A DNA stretch of 64,000 nt from Amaurobius ferox (Eukaryota; Arthropoda; Arachnida; Araneae; Amaurobiidae). The notes below the pieces were generated by a model. That model was given only the letters and a program-made list of their open reading frames with translations. It was not told the DNA's origin and searched no databases. The DNA lies in contig OX578134.1 in NCBI GenBank assembly GCA_951213105.1, positions 142,452,450-142,516,449 of the forward strand, written 5' to 3'. This document shows positions 24,641 to 37,027 of the stretch, piece after piece (positions within the stretch are counted from its first letter, which is position 1; every line of letters begins with the position of its first letter). The position numbers and the translations under genes were made by a program.

Positions 24641-26144
24641 ATTTGAGAACACTGTAAAAAATATAAAGACATCGGTAAATGTTGATATATTTTTCTTTTC
24701 AATGGATGTACTTACTATTTCTAAGACTTTACTTCTTTTAAGTATAAAACATATGCTAGTGAAGAAATCTGTAAATCAAAATATCAACTTAGAAATTGAG
24801 TCTTTTATACATGACTCAAAACTTTCATAGAATAAAATCATTTTAAGTGTTCCTTTGGGAATAAAGCGATAAAATGTATCTTCCTTCCATTTGGAAAATA
24901 CCCTTGAGGGTGAAATCATTGAAGCAATCGTTATATTTTACGATAAGGGATATCCGAATACTGTAACTAGAAAGCCTCGTTTTTATAATTTTCGCAATTT
25001 GTCCTCTGGGGTATACCACAAGTTAGCTTTAATGAAACGTAAAAATGTAACCTTTTCTTTTAATCATTTTGTGTCATTTGTCCAACAAAATATCCAACTC
25101 TTCTGATAAACATCATACCAACTCTGAACCATACACACAAATTAAATAAAAATGTATTTTAAATATTGTATTAAGTGCTGTTTCTAACTAATAATATTAA
25201 ATTGATAAATATATGATTCGATATACTGACGACATGAATTTAATTGTCGACAATGAAAACAAAGAGGTGTTGTAAGATTGTGTACTGTCATGCAGTAGCT
25301 CTTTTCTGTTTTATAGTCCGCCCCATGCACTATATGCATGTAAACCGTACTTCAAAGACCGTCTCACTTATTCGAAAATACAGAATTTATTTGGATGGCC
25401 GGTGTTATGTGCGGAAATCGGACCTAAGCTTTAGAATTTAGAAACAAGCACCAGCACCACCCGCTACAAACCCGTGAATCATATAGTTGGCCGCAGATAA
25501 CCCATTTGGGTTCACTCTCCTGTTCGAAGAAATAAATATCCAAGATGACCTGCAGGAAAACAAAGTAAACAAAATAATAAACCTCTTACCTTGAAGGATC
25601 AGCATCAGCAACAGAATTGAATTATATAAAAAATTTTCAAGGATAAAATAAAATGAGCACACCATAATTGGAAGTTAAACATTATTTATTGAACCGTAAT
25701 CAGGTATGGAGTTAAATTAAAAAACAGCTGAACTTTATCAACTTCCACCTTCTTGACCCATCCTTACAAGGACCTTAATGCGAATGCTACAAGCTTTCAC
25801 TTAGCTTAAAATAATAATACATTTCAAATAATATCAGTGGCAAAAACGTTAAATATAACTTAATATAAAAGCAAATATAAAATTACACGTATGGTCATAA
25901 AGAGATGGGTAGAGCACTCGAAAGAATGTTAAGTTTAAAATGATCAATGGTATGAATTTAAATATTAAAATATATAATTCATGTAAGAAGGTAATTGGAC
26001 GTAGCAGCCATTCAGTTCCATGAGCCAGCAAGGATGTCATATCGAAATTAGGGCTCAGGAGATTCGTATTGAAATTTTTTTGGGATGCAGCAAGCCAGGA
26101 AGCAAGATAACATAAACGTTAGCAAATAAAGTTATTAAACTTAC
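24641..26144. other. Mostly non-coding; no supported gene
   Basis: Open frames at 24891-25106 (plus) and 25438-25665 (minus) have somewhat protein-like composition but no domain I recognise. The second contains splice-like words (GTAAGAGG, TTTTCCTGCAG) that could mark an exon boundary. Confidence 0.3.
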
Positions 26145-26211
26145 CTTTAGCCATAATGAAGTTACCATTCTGAGAAAACTCCTCCTGGATTTCATCAGAC
26201 GATAAAGTGAC
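26145..26211 (-). CDS. Possible orphan internal exon
   Basis: On the minus strand, 67 bp stay open in one frame with an unusually protein-like reading, VTLSSDEIQEEFSQNGNFIM plus two residues. A strong donor follows, AAAG|GTAAGT (donor 26139-26144). The 5' side has a pyrimidine-rich run (TTTTCTTATTTTCC) before CACGGAG, a weak acceptor. It would enter in phase 0 and exit in phase 1. I do not recognise the protein. It could be a real host exon or a chance open stretch. A possible next exon lies near 25440-25560 on the same strand. Confidence 0.25.
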
Positions 26212-26417
26212 CTCCGTGGAAAATAAGAAAATGACTTTCAAGTGCTAGTTCGAAATAATAATTTTAGATTAATTTCAAACTATTTAAAGGTTTAAATAAT
26301 TCTGAAATATATAAATTACACAAATAATTGATGAGAGGTGATTCCAGGCAGAAATAAAGAAGTTAAATGACTTAGAATAATTTAGATGACTTTACATAAA
26401 ATAACACAGAAGTTATG

Positions 26418-26640
26418 CTGGTTTGAATCCGGACATAACTGAGGGAAAGCCACAGAATTTAGACCGGAACCCGTTGAGGGTGACAAACTCCGCGGATATT
26501 TCATTTTACCAGTAATCTCTAACATATTCGATGAGCTTTCGGATCTACATATTGATCTTTCCCATACTCTGCGTAGACACGGAAATAGTTTAGGGCAGCG
26601 TAGACGATCAAACAAGGGAGTACAACATGCTACCCTTCCA
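26418..26640 (-). mobile_element. Old, degenerate SINE copy
   Basis: GAATTTAGACCGGAACCCG, followed by a diverged GAGGGTGACAAACTCCGCGG stretch, aligns with the body of the better SINE copies (compare 29808-29850). The tRNA-like head is hardly recognisable. No target duplication is visible, consistent with age. Confidence 0.55.
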
Positions 26641-26699
26641 TCATAACCACTGCTCGAGACCAGATGAATGTGGACTTTAGTATTTGAAAAATGCTTCAT

Positions 26700-29172
26700 T
26701 CTACGTTTAAGAAGTGCACGTTACGAATGATGAAAGTAAAAAATAGCCAACTTCCGAATCTTCCTTCAGCACCTTCTAGCACTACAGTGATGAAACATAA
26801 AGGATGAAACATATATGATGAAACATATTTGTTTTAATATTTTCTATCTAACATTGAAATCTCTACATATAGTTACGAAACACACTACATATATGTACTT
26901 TAAATGTATTAGGTTAAAAACGTATGACGCATATGATCTTGCTAAATATATATGAATACTTCATATTTTAATTGAATTAGATCAATGTTTTTCTGAACGA
27001 AACAAACCAATTTGTATAGCTCTAAAGGAAATATATTGGTTGAGAAATATAAGACACATGAACATTGTGAGACCAGAATAAGTGCCGGAATTGGTTTCAC
27101 ACCATATTTAAGTGAGACACTTTTATGTTCAGTATTTATAACTGGCTGCAATAGCCAACAATCCTTCAGTCTCAATGCCGCCAGTTTTTACAACACTTTG
27201 ACCTGATAGGTCAATTAGGCCATAAACCTAAGAGGCTAGATATAGTCATGAGAGTGGGTGAAGATGTTTACCAATGGCAAGATGTCTGAGCGCAGTGCCT
27301 TAAAGTCGGCCAATCAGATCCGATAAGGCGTGTCAGATCTCGGGCAAAAGGATGCGGCAACCAAGAGATGATATTACACAACTTCTTAGAGAATACAATG
27401 AGAGAGCAGTGAGCGAATTTGAATCAAGATCTGCAGACCGAAAGTGCTGCAGAGCCTGAGTTCCAGCCAGAGATCAGAATGCCAGGAATATCTGTTAAGA
27501 GTGTGTTCCACAGAGTAGTCAGGAGATAATCCACAAAAATGTCCTAATATGCAATTCTACGACAGTCAGAGTCCAAGGAGACTTCAATAAAATGAGCACA
27601 ATCAGTACGAGTAACAATGCCATACTTCGAGTTGGTACCAGTATAATGTATAATGATGCAAGCATTGTGGTAAGGTATGTGCTTATTAACTTTTGTAAGA
27701 GGTCATAGATCATGTCTCTAATATTACCTGGTGTCACACGGCAAATCTCTCACTTTTTTCTCGCTGCTCCGAAAATAATATATACTAATTGTTGTAACGA
27801 ATTTAATAATTAAGATACTGTTCTGAATATATGATTTTATTTGTACATTTAACAATGCTGCAATTAATTGAGTAGTATTATTCTAATAAGTATTCTATTC
27901 CAGGAACTCGCACTAAAGAAAATAATGGAGGGTTTTATTAGCGATAAACAACAAAATGTGTTAATGTTAAATGTTATAACGATGAATGAGTTATGATATT
28001 ACGGTCATGTTTAGATAAAGCAATGTAATAATATGTTTTTGCAAAATTCTAGTAAGATGGTTAAAGCGGTATTTATAAATAATTAACGCAACTAAGAATA
28101 AATAAACTTTAATGTTTCATTCTCAATGGTGAAATATTAATAGTAATCAATGCATTATCAATCATAATAAATAAATATTTCTAAATATATGATTTATATC
28201 TTCTGTTTTGAGCACCACAAACATGTTAAATGTTTCTGAATGTGGGATATTAACTTCTTCAACTGAATTTAAACAATGCGTTTCTGTATAACACAAACCA
28301 ATTTATACATATCTTAATCCACTAATAAAACTTTTTTCAATGATGGTTTTACAAAATATGACACATAATACCGTATTAAATATACGTATATAAATACTTC
28401 ATACTTGTCTTCTTTAACTGAATTAGAACAATTATTTCCTGAGAAACAATGTATTCAATATATTGCTTTAAAGTTATAACACAGATGACCGTGTTTCAAA
28501 TATAGGAAATTTAAAATAAATTAAAACTCACTTACCCCAAAATAAATTGTAAACCAGTACAGCTAAGGAAATACATGAATCACTTATTTTGTACCTATTA
28601 CTTTGTCTTCATGAGAACAGAATATTTCAATTTTCGCCTAGTACTTACCAAAATGTTACATAGAGAAAACGGTTAATTAATGTTAGGTTCAATTAATTGT
28701 TGTCTTATGCTGTGAGAACTTGTTTAAATATACACATACTTTAATCATTTTTTTACACATTTCTATCAATAAATTTAAAACATTCTTAGAGAAAGAGTTT
28801 AAGCTCTTTGCATTAAAAGATTAACGATATCGTTTCATCAATTTTCCTAACGCAGATTCTATTGCCTAAATTATTTAAAAACAACGAGAATAATTTGTAG
28901 ATTTTCTTTATATAAAGTGGATGGATGATTTAAAAGAAGTTCAACTGTTTCCAAACCAGTGTGGCATTTGTTTTCTATTATCTGTTGTATAGTTTCATTG
29001 TGTAACGTTTGGTTTGTAAAGTAAATATTCATTTAATTAAACTATTAAAATATAACTTATTATTTTATTTAGTTAGAACTATTTTAGTTAGTTATATAAA
29101 AAATGTTAAAAGACAATGCATTAGATTCGAAAAAAGTATTTACATATAACTCCAACTGGTAAACTGAATTAA
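26700..29172. other. AT-rich non-coding stretch with diverged repeats
   Basis: A word set 'tacttcata...aactgaatt(t/a)...aacaat' recurs, diverged, near 26955, 28255 and 28405, suggesting an old local repeat. A GC-richer patch at 27180-27540 has no long open frame. No gene was recognised. Confidence 0.4.
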
Positions 29173-29218
29173 ATGGTAAACGCAACCGCCTCTTGTAGTT
29201 TTCATATTTTATTAATTA

Positions 29219-29473
<255 letters not shown>

Positions 29474-29730
29474 ATGATTCCATAAGTTAAATTCAATGAC
29501 AGGTAGAAACGTACTAGGAAGTACGGTTTCCAGTATTGGCGCCTTTAGTGCGAATTAATGCACAATTTTTGCAGTGCGAAACTGATTTATGCAGAACGAT
29601 AATGAGCTTTATATGTGTAAGCACATTCAGTGTTACTGTTGGGATTTGGTAGAAATGTTTTCTACATAATGATTAAATTGTTTAATACATTAATGGTCGT
29701 AATTGCTTAATTAAATTGGAAGCGTTCAAG

Positions 29731-30050
29731 TTGTTGTTGAGACCCAGACCGTCCGACCTACCAGAAAGGTGTAAGGCAACTGTTTGGACGGTTGGGAAGT
29801 GCCACCCAATTTAGACCGGAACCCAGTGAGGGAGGCATCCACAGGGACCGTACCCTCCTTCCCCTACCACCAACCTCTGGGAAGGACTGACGGACCCACA
29901 TGTTTAACGTGATCGTACTCCGCATGAACACGGCGGCAGTTGTGGCAGCGTGCAAATCCAGCACGCAAACCACCGGATTAAAGCGCCTGAAATGTTCCAA
30001 CAGCACGCGGTGTTCCCAGGTGGGCACCCACCCACGTACTAACCGCGCCC
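29731..30050 (-). mobile_element. tRNA-derived SINE copy with rearranged head
   Basis: The body from TTGTTGTTGAGACCCAGACC to the CCACATGTTTAACGTGATCG region matches the 21480 copy. The tRNA-like head is degenerate: the A-box region reads, in complement, as CACGCAAACCACCGGATTAA, and no good B-box remains. A second head-like piece (ACGTACTAACCGCGCCC, 30034-30050) follows, so a partial duplication or a second nested fragment is likely. Confidence 0.75.
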
Positions 30051-30229
30051 GATGCTGCTTGACTTCCGTGATCTAACAAGAACCGGTGTTTTCAGCACGG
30101 TACGGCCGTTAGCGGAAGAGTTCGGGTTGTAATAATTTTATTGTAACTTAAACTATTTTATTTATTGAGAAATGCACAATGAGTTTTGTGCCGATGAATT
30201 AATGATGCATCTCCAAAAAGGAAAACTTT

Positions 30230-30253
30230 GATATGGGCAGCACATGACTTTCC
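30230..30253 (+). mobile_element. Hel-2 start fragment (possible)
   Basis: GATATGGGCAGCACATGACT followed by TTCC matches the start of the Hel-2 copies at 37028 and 49845. The rest of the element is not present. Confidence 0.35.
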
Positions 30254-31107
30254 CTACAGACTCATATTCATTTTCTGTATTTCTTTCATAATTCATTAAA
30301 TTTAGTTTATGTGCACAAAATAAGACAAATAATTATTTGAAATTACATTGAATTTGCAGTTTTAATTTAATTTTTTTCCGGAAAATTTTGCGAAATTTGC
30401 TATGTTTAAAATTTCCAACTCTTGGCTGAGTCTCCCCCCCCCCTCCGCAATTTAAGGGTTGCTCGTTTGTGGTTTACGACATTTTTTTTAGTAGTACGAT
30501 AGTCTCTGTAGGAAATATTAATCCATCTCCATCCTCTGTAGGAATTATTAATCCATCTCCAAAAAGGAAGCAAAACCGCGATATGCGCACATCTTTATAT
30601 TTTTATCATTATATAATTTACTCTTTATACAACGGTGCTTAACTTCTATCAAATACAGTGAGAAATTTTCGATCCAAAAACTTTTGCTGTCATTGAAAAT
30701 AATTTCAATATCATCTATGCATCACATTTTGTACAGTTACATATTTCATAAAGTATTAATATTTGTTCATTTTCTCATTCTAAAATAAATTTTTGTAATT
30801 TAAAGAATTTTAATTATATTATCTAGCCATTATCCTTGTTTGTGTGCCACTATTTGGAACATAAGTTAGACAGTTTCTTAGTCGCAAGCGCAATGCTAGT
30901 AAAACATTTCAACAATTCCAAACTCCAAGCAAATGGCGAAATATATGCGACAAACGCTATCACCAAACAGATTTCTGCGTTCGGCAGCCCTTTCCCTGCA
31001 GCCCTTTCCCACAGATCGTATGTTTGCTAATCTTCTTCCCTATATTGAAGTGGACTCATCCAAGATCATCTGACAGTTCATGTCAGCCGGACAGAGTCGC
31101 CTCTAGT
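30254..31107. other. Non-coding stretch before the minisatellite
   Basis: It holds a C-run (about 30434-30443) and a short direct repeat (TCTGTAGGAAATATTAATCC and its near copy at 30534). No gene was recognised. Confidence 0.4.
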
Positions 31108-31860
31108 AAACGGCAACGTGGGAGGAGTCAGTCGTATGCTAAGGTGAAGTGGTATGCGTGGGTGGAGTCAGTCGTATGCTAAGGTGAAGTGGTACGTGTG
31201 GGTGGAGTCAATCGTATGCTAAGGTGAAGTGGTATTCGTGGGTTGAGTCATAAGCATAGTATATCCTAGTTCTTGGTAGTGGAAGAAGAAGTGGTATGCG
31301 TGGGTGGAGTCAGTCGTATGCTAAGGTGAAGTGGTACGCGTGGGTGGAGTCAGTCGTATGCTAAGGTGAAGTGGTACGCGTTGGGTGGAGTCAGTCGTAT
31401 GCTAAGTTGAAGTGGTACGCGTGGGTGGAGTCAGTCGTATGCTAAGGTGAAGTGGTACGCGTTGGGTGGAGTCAGTCGTATGCTAAGTTGAAGTGGTACG
31501 CGTGGGTGGAGTCAGTCGTATGCTAAGGTGAAGTGGTACGCGTGGGTGGAGTCAGTCGTATGCTAAGGTGAAGTGGTACGCGTTGGGTGGAGTCAGTCGT
31601 ATGCTAAGGTGAAGTGGTACGCGTTGGGTGGAGTCAGTCGTATGCTAAGTTGAAGTGGTACGCGTGGGTGGAGTCAGTCGTATGCTAAGGTGAAGTGGTA
31701 CGCGTGGGTGGAGTCAGTCGTATGCTAAGTTGAAGTGGTACGCGTGGGTGGAGTCAGTCGTATGCTAAGGTGAAGTGGTACGCGTGGGTGGAGTCAATCG
31801 TATGCTAAGGTGAAGTGGTATTCGTGGGTTGAGTCATAAGCATAGTATATCCTAGTTCTT
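31108..31860. repeat. 40/41-bp minisatellite, about 16 units, with repeated terminal block
   Basis: The unit is about 40 bp: GTGGTACGCG, then TGGGTGGAGT, CAGTCGTATG and CTAAGGTGAA. GTATGCTAAG occurs 16 times. Variants are an extra T (GCGTTGGG, 41-bp unit) and AAGTTGAA in place of AAGGTGAA. An unrelated tail (TTCGTGGGTTGAGTCATAAG, then CATAGTATATCCTAGTTCTT) ends both the first short run (about 31233-31275) and the main run (about 31820-31860). The whole run-plus-tail was therefore duplicated before the second expanded. No open frame spans it. Confidence 0.95.
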
Positions 31861-32323
31861 GTGTTAGCAAGGGTAAAGGATCCGTCATGTTTGAGTCGAC
31901 ATTATGTACGGCCATATAGATCCACATATCCTGCAGTGTGAAAGTTATGCATTATTTAAACTTTATTAAGACACCCATTGTAGACAAAAAAATAATAATA
32001 ATGTGCTCATACTTACCAGGCCGCCATCATTTTATGCGATGATGAATGCTAAGTTGATCGTGATAAGATATTCAACAATTACCTCTAGGACTATTGCAAC
32101 GTTGCTTTTTCAACAATATGCGTATTCATATGTCTGTGTTTTTGTTTATTTTCATATCCAAATATTAAATTACAATCTTAGTCGAATGCGTTTGCATCGA
32201 ATTTTTACTTTCCCTTCACAATATACTATATATGCGGATAGGAATTTAATGGTGTATAATGCACAAATGTAATGCAATTTCTTAGCTTGTTCAGTATTTT
32301 TAGCCATCATATGATACCATACA
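31861..32323. other. Non-coding stretch
   Basis: No recognised feature. Confidence 0.4.
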
Positions 32324-32560
32324 TTATTTTTTGTGTGACGTCTCTGTAGGTAAATATGCATGGGTGTCTATCCAAATCCTGTTTGTATTTATTCTAGCGA
32401 AACACATATCTGTCATACTTTCATGAAACATTGCAGTTAAGGACTCATGAGGCGAGCTTCTGTTGATTGGATGAGGATGCAATCCATGACCTATAAAATA
32501 CCAAAAAGAAATACCCACAATTATCATTAAAAATGAAATAAAAGAAAATAATCTAACCAT
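32324..32560 (-). CDS. Possible small secreted protein or terminal exon
   Basis: A 78-codon frame starts with Met and a hydrophobic stretch (residues 4-22, FSFISFLMIIVGISFWYF), like a signal peptide or signal anchor. A polar, His/Ser/Thr-rich part follows with one Cys. Alternatively, TTTTATAG just before GTCATGGATTGC would be a splice acceptor, making the polar part a terminal exon. I do not recognise the protein. Sequence around the ATG is not a strong start context. In a 64-kb AT-rich window such a frame can also occur by chance. Confidence 0.22.
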   Translation of the reverse strand: MVRLFSFISFLMIIVGISFWYFIGHGLHPHPINRSSPHESLTAMFHESMTDMCFARINTNRIWIDTHAYLPTETSHKK

Positions 32561-35470
32561 GTATGCAGCATTTTATTTCTTATAATTGTGATTTTTCACA
32601 ATAACGAGCATCCATCTACCCAGCAAGATATTAAAGTTTTGAAGAATTCAGGTATGTTGGCTTTAAAAAAATATCAAATCGCCAAGTTGAAAATTTATTT
32701 GATCCAATTCAATGTAAGTATTTATCCAATTTCAATTTTGTGCGATAGAACGCATGTAACATATTCAATATTTGCAAGCAACATAAATTATAAGCAACTC
32801 ATTTGAATCTGTAGCAAAAGTCTACTGTGATGACTTCAAACATTTTACAATATTGAAATATAAAAGAGAAATACTTCTTTGTCTGTATGATTCTGTCAAA
32901 GTATGCTATCGCACAAACACAACATTTTTTTTCCTTACCTTTCTTATAAAAGTAATATTCTTTAATAAGGACAGACATTTTCTTTTTGAAAAGGCTTTCT
33001 TGCTAAGCCGGCACCAATGCGTGCAGAATGCAAAACGTTTGTGAGACATTTTGCCTAGGAGATAAAATTCCTTCTTATCTGCAATGTAATTGGAGCAAAT
33101 TGCGTGACACCTTAAACGCAGCTTTTTGGAGCACCTGCTTTTCAGGAAAAATACAGAAAAACTTATTTTAGATGCATTTTCAAATCAAATGTAGAATTTT
33201 TCAGTCTTTTAAGTATTTTAATACCCAGTTTTATATTGCAAATGTCGAGGAGGAGATAAGGATTTTCTCCAAAACTCAATTATCGATCAATGATGTTAAA
33301 GCAATATGTGTGTGTATATGTATGCTTTTAAAATCAAATACAACAACTTTTGATGATTTAAGAAAACAATATATCTTATAAATTATTAAATGGATGTTAT
33401 TAATTATATATGTTCCTCTTTATACCCATTAATGTTTATTCAGTATATTTATTGTCAAAATGTTTGAAGAATATTTAAGTGAACATTTTATTTCTTTGTT
33501 AAAATGTTTTACAAAAGTAAAATTTAATTCCGTATCTAAGACTTGTATCATTGACTTGTAGTAATTAATAGTTTTACAATATGCATCAAAGACGGTCCTT
33601 CATACACATTATAAGATTTAGAACAATGTTTTCTTGGTTTATAATGTCGGCTTATGCTATTATGTATGTTGTAAATTTTAGAATAAACATAAAATTTTAT
33701 TTAAAATTAGTATTTTAATGTACTTTAAGTACTTTAGACTTTACGTACAACCCCACTGCACTTTATATTCGATAATTAATGTCATCTAATACCCGACTAA
33801 ACAGAAGATCCCTCCATCCATTATGCAGTGACGACCATAGATCATTCACCGTCTTAAGTGTCTACTATTTAGACGAACAAAAGTTAAGTTACTATTCAAA
33901 TGCAATAAAAGCGATATCACTCAATATACTTTAGTGCTGTCTTCAATACTGAAAATATATTTTTTCAGTAAAGACAGAATTACAGATCGATAGCGTTCTT
34001 CCATTGGGGAAGGAAACGGTTTGTGGTATTCTGGACGCAATAAAAAGTATATCTTCTTACTAGACATTGGGAAAAACCTTGAATCAACTGCATAAACATA
34101 TTTCTTCTTGCAACCCCTTTAAAAATGCTTTGTTATAAATACGGAAAGTTCCTTTACCACATCGTAACTTTACACTTTTACTCTACAAATCTTTTAGTTA
34201 ACTAGGAAACATTTATGGAATGTCGTGCTTAAATAATTGAAATTTTCCAACATTCGATAATTATAATAACATGCATGTTACTTTAAAAGTTATGTTGTTT
34301 CATATACCTACAAAAATGCGAAGAAACCTTATTTCATTCCAAAATCAAAGTAATTTCTTTTAAATAAAAAGTTTCGATTTTTTGTGTTTACAAAGAAAAA
34401 CATAACTATTTTTCTAGCAAATGCTCGAATACAATTATTAGTATTTTCAAAGCGTAGATATGTACATACAATTACTTTCTGTACAAATTAATACAATTTT
34501 CTTTTGTGAGAAAACAATAGCAAAAATCTGAGTCATCACACTCCTATAGCATGTATTCTCATAGATAGTATTGGAGTCCTAATACAGATAACAACATCTG
34601 TGAATCGGTTTCGCTTTAATTTTGTACTCGCTGGCATGGAGTATCCAGTACTTTCAATGGCAACAAGAAAACTTATATGTCACTGTTTTTTAAACGTTTA
34701 AAGAGAATCAATAAATTCAGCCCTTCTTCGTACCCATCTTCAAATACCTTCAAAACTGATCTCAAGCTACACAAGGCAGTCACTACTAAGTTCAAAGATT
34801 CAGGATCCGCCTAAGGAGCATTTAGAAATCTAGTATATTTCTGTCATTGCTAATAACAGCGTCCATGTACCGGTTTTACATCTGTTATGCTTTCGTCCTC
34901 ATAGAATTTCCGATAACATTTATTAAACAAGAAAAATTGTTATGTGCCACAAGTTTGCAAACCTCTATGGGGACCTTCAAATTTGGTCCTACCACCAATA
35001 CATGGATTCTGTTATGTATACTTTCTAATTGTAGATTAGTTCTTAATATTCTCAAATAATCAGAAAATTTTAAGATGGCTAAATTACCTAATTCAGCACG
35101 ATAAAGCAAAACATCGTACAATACAGTATAAGTACAAATATTAAGTGGTCAACTGGTTTCAAAGGTTCAACAGTCTTCTTCAGTTGGGATAAAAAGTGCG
35201 ACTTCACTTACTCACAACTCACGTCAGGTCATATAATTTACAGACAAGGTAACTATAAGTGAGATCGGATTTCTTGTCTGTAAGGGATGTATCAGGCAGA
35301 CGAATTTTAATGAATAATAAATTCTAGCATAATTATCAACGATATATTAAATACGTCGCATCGTAATAAATCAAAATATATTGTGACACTAGCCGCCTTC
35401 GGCGACCAGCCTGTTCGCTACCCTTGAAAATTATGACTGTGGTAAACTCGCTGGCCCCATAACCCAGTGA
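32561..35470. other. AT-rich non-coding stretch
   Basis: Open frames at 33172-33381 (plus) and 34885-35121 (minus) have mixed protein-like composition but no domain I can name. No RNA gene or clear element was seen. Confidence 0.4.
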
Positions 35471-35477
35471 AGTTTAT

Positions 35478-35752
35478 GTTGAGATCTAGACAATCCGACC
35501 AACAAGAAAGGTGCAAGGTAACTATATGGACGGTCAGGAAGTTCCACCCAATTTAAACCGGAACTCAGTGGGGGAGGCATCTACAGGGACCGCACCCTCC
35601 TTCCCTTATCACCAACCTCTCGGAAGGACTTAACGGACCCACATGTTAAACATGATCGTACTCCGTGTGAACAGTTTTGATAGTGGCGGGAATCGAACCC
35701 GGTCATACGTAGTGCAATCCCAGCGTGCTAACCACTGGGTTACCGAACCCTC
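35478..35752 (-). mobile_element. tRNA-derived SINE copy
   Basis: On the minus strand the head reads GGTTCGGTAACCCAGTGGTTAG (first 20 bases diagnostic), with A-box and B-box GGTTCGATTCCC, the best pol III B-box of the family here. The body matches the other copies. Imperfect flanking repeats (AACCCAGTGAAGTTTA left, AACCCCGTGGAGTTAA right) may be an aged target duplication. Confidence 0.8.
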
Positions 35753-35913
35753 AACCCCGTGGAGTTAATAAAATTTGGTTCAGTTTAATGACGTTAAAAT
35801 TAATAATGAAATTTTAAGGCACCACGACAATTTCCATAACTTTCCTTTTATTTATTGTTTTATTTCTTCAGTGTTTAAGTTTTTTCATTGTAGTCCCAAC
35901 CACCACCCGATGT

Positions 35914-36754
35914 AATATTTAGGCCAATAGATTTATCGCCGTAATTCAATCCAGCATAATGAGTCAAAAACTTCATAAAAAGCAAACACTGATTCGGTTT
36001 TTAATTGTCCCTAGGCCAAAAACCGTACAAAAAGCAATCGCTGATGGCATTAGCCCCATGTGAATATCCTCAAATATACCGCCAAAAATTTGCTAGGCCA
36101 AAAACCGTTTCCATATCAACACCGTGCTTCTGTGCGCGCATGTGGATGAAAAATCGAACTGCTTTCGCCTTTTAACCGAGAAATTGAAAATCATGACTTC
36201 ATTAAATTCCGAATCGTACTTTTAATACATTTTTCATATTTCTTGACCCGATTGGGCTTGTAAGAATGCCTTATGTTTGAGCTTTCTAAAAATGTAAATT
36301 ATTAGTGGAAATTGTCGGTACTTTTCCCGATGCGAGGATTTAAAAACGAAAGTTCGTTCTCACTGAGTGCACGTGACTCACTGAGTGCTTCATCACGTGA
36401 CTCACTGAGTGCTTCATCACGTGACTCACTGAGTGCTGCTAGTGAGTACAAGGTTACAAAGATGAAATGAATATGAAAGAAAATAGTTCCCAGATATCGC
36501 TTACATGTCGGCCCTAAAGAAGAAGGATATTTTTGTCTTTAGAACCTGTTGACCATTAAATTTCTGTATTTATGCTGTAATTTACGATGTATTACTCCAT
36601 CGGGTTATTATTTCAGTAGTTTTTGATCATCTATTTATTACCTACCTAATTTGGTTTTAAGTGGGATTTATGTTGCTATTTTTATTACATTTAATATTTC
36701 TTAAGTATGTCATTCTGCAAAACACCCTAAAATAAATCTATTGGCCTAAATATT
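35914..36754. mobile_element. 0.84-kb element bounded by perfect 23-bp inverted repeats
   Basis: AATATTTAGGCCAATAGATT plus TAT at 35914-35936 is the exact reverse complement of 36732-36754, and TGT stands directly outside both ends. The interior has AGGCCAAAAACCGT twice (about 36012 and 36093) and the CACGTG/TGACTCA array. It has no transposase, so a MITE or foldback remnant is the likeliest reading. The superfamily is undetermined. Confidence 0.55.
36361..36440. promoter_or_regulatory. 24-bp tandem array of overlapping CACGTG and TGACTCA sites
   Basis: CACGTGACTCACTGAGTGCT recurs three times, with CACGTG at 36370, 36394 and 36418 and TGACTCA at 36374, 36398 and 36422. CACGTG is the E-box core bound by bHLH-zip factors and TGACTCA the AP-1 (Jun/Fos) core; the two overlap by two bases in each unit. 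Whether any factor uses it is unknown. It lies within the inverted-repeat-bounded element. Confidence 0.6.
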
Positions 36755-37027
36755 TGTTATATTACACATATATCATACCATTTGCCAGCAGATTTTATTA
36801 TATTGTACGAAATAAATCTGCGATATCGGAAAAATCTTTATTTTCATAGATAATTTTTATATATTTCCTTTAAAAACCAAAGCTGCTTCCAAGCAGATTG
36901 CGATTTAGTAACAACACATCATTTTTCATACTAACCGTATTTTGCGCTCGAAAACAGCTGTATAAAGAGAAATATTTTGAAAGTTAAGCAATTTTATGTC
37001 TTATTTATCAGTAGTTAGTAAAATAAT

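Noticed and set aside
31108..31860. CRISPR-like array
   Set aside because: Units are contiguous 40/41-bp repeats without unique spacers, in animal DNA without cas genes.
34885..35121. 78-codon minus frame as a retroelement polyprotein piece
   Set aside because: Composition is protein-like, but no catalytic or structural motif could be placed, so it is left as non-coding.
35478..35752. tRNA gene on the minus strand
   Set aside because: A- and B-boxes are present, but the sequence does not fold as a cloverleaf by eye and continues into a SINE body shared with other copies.
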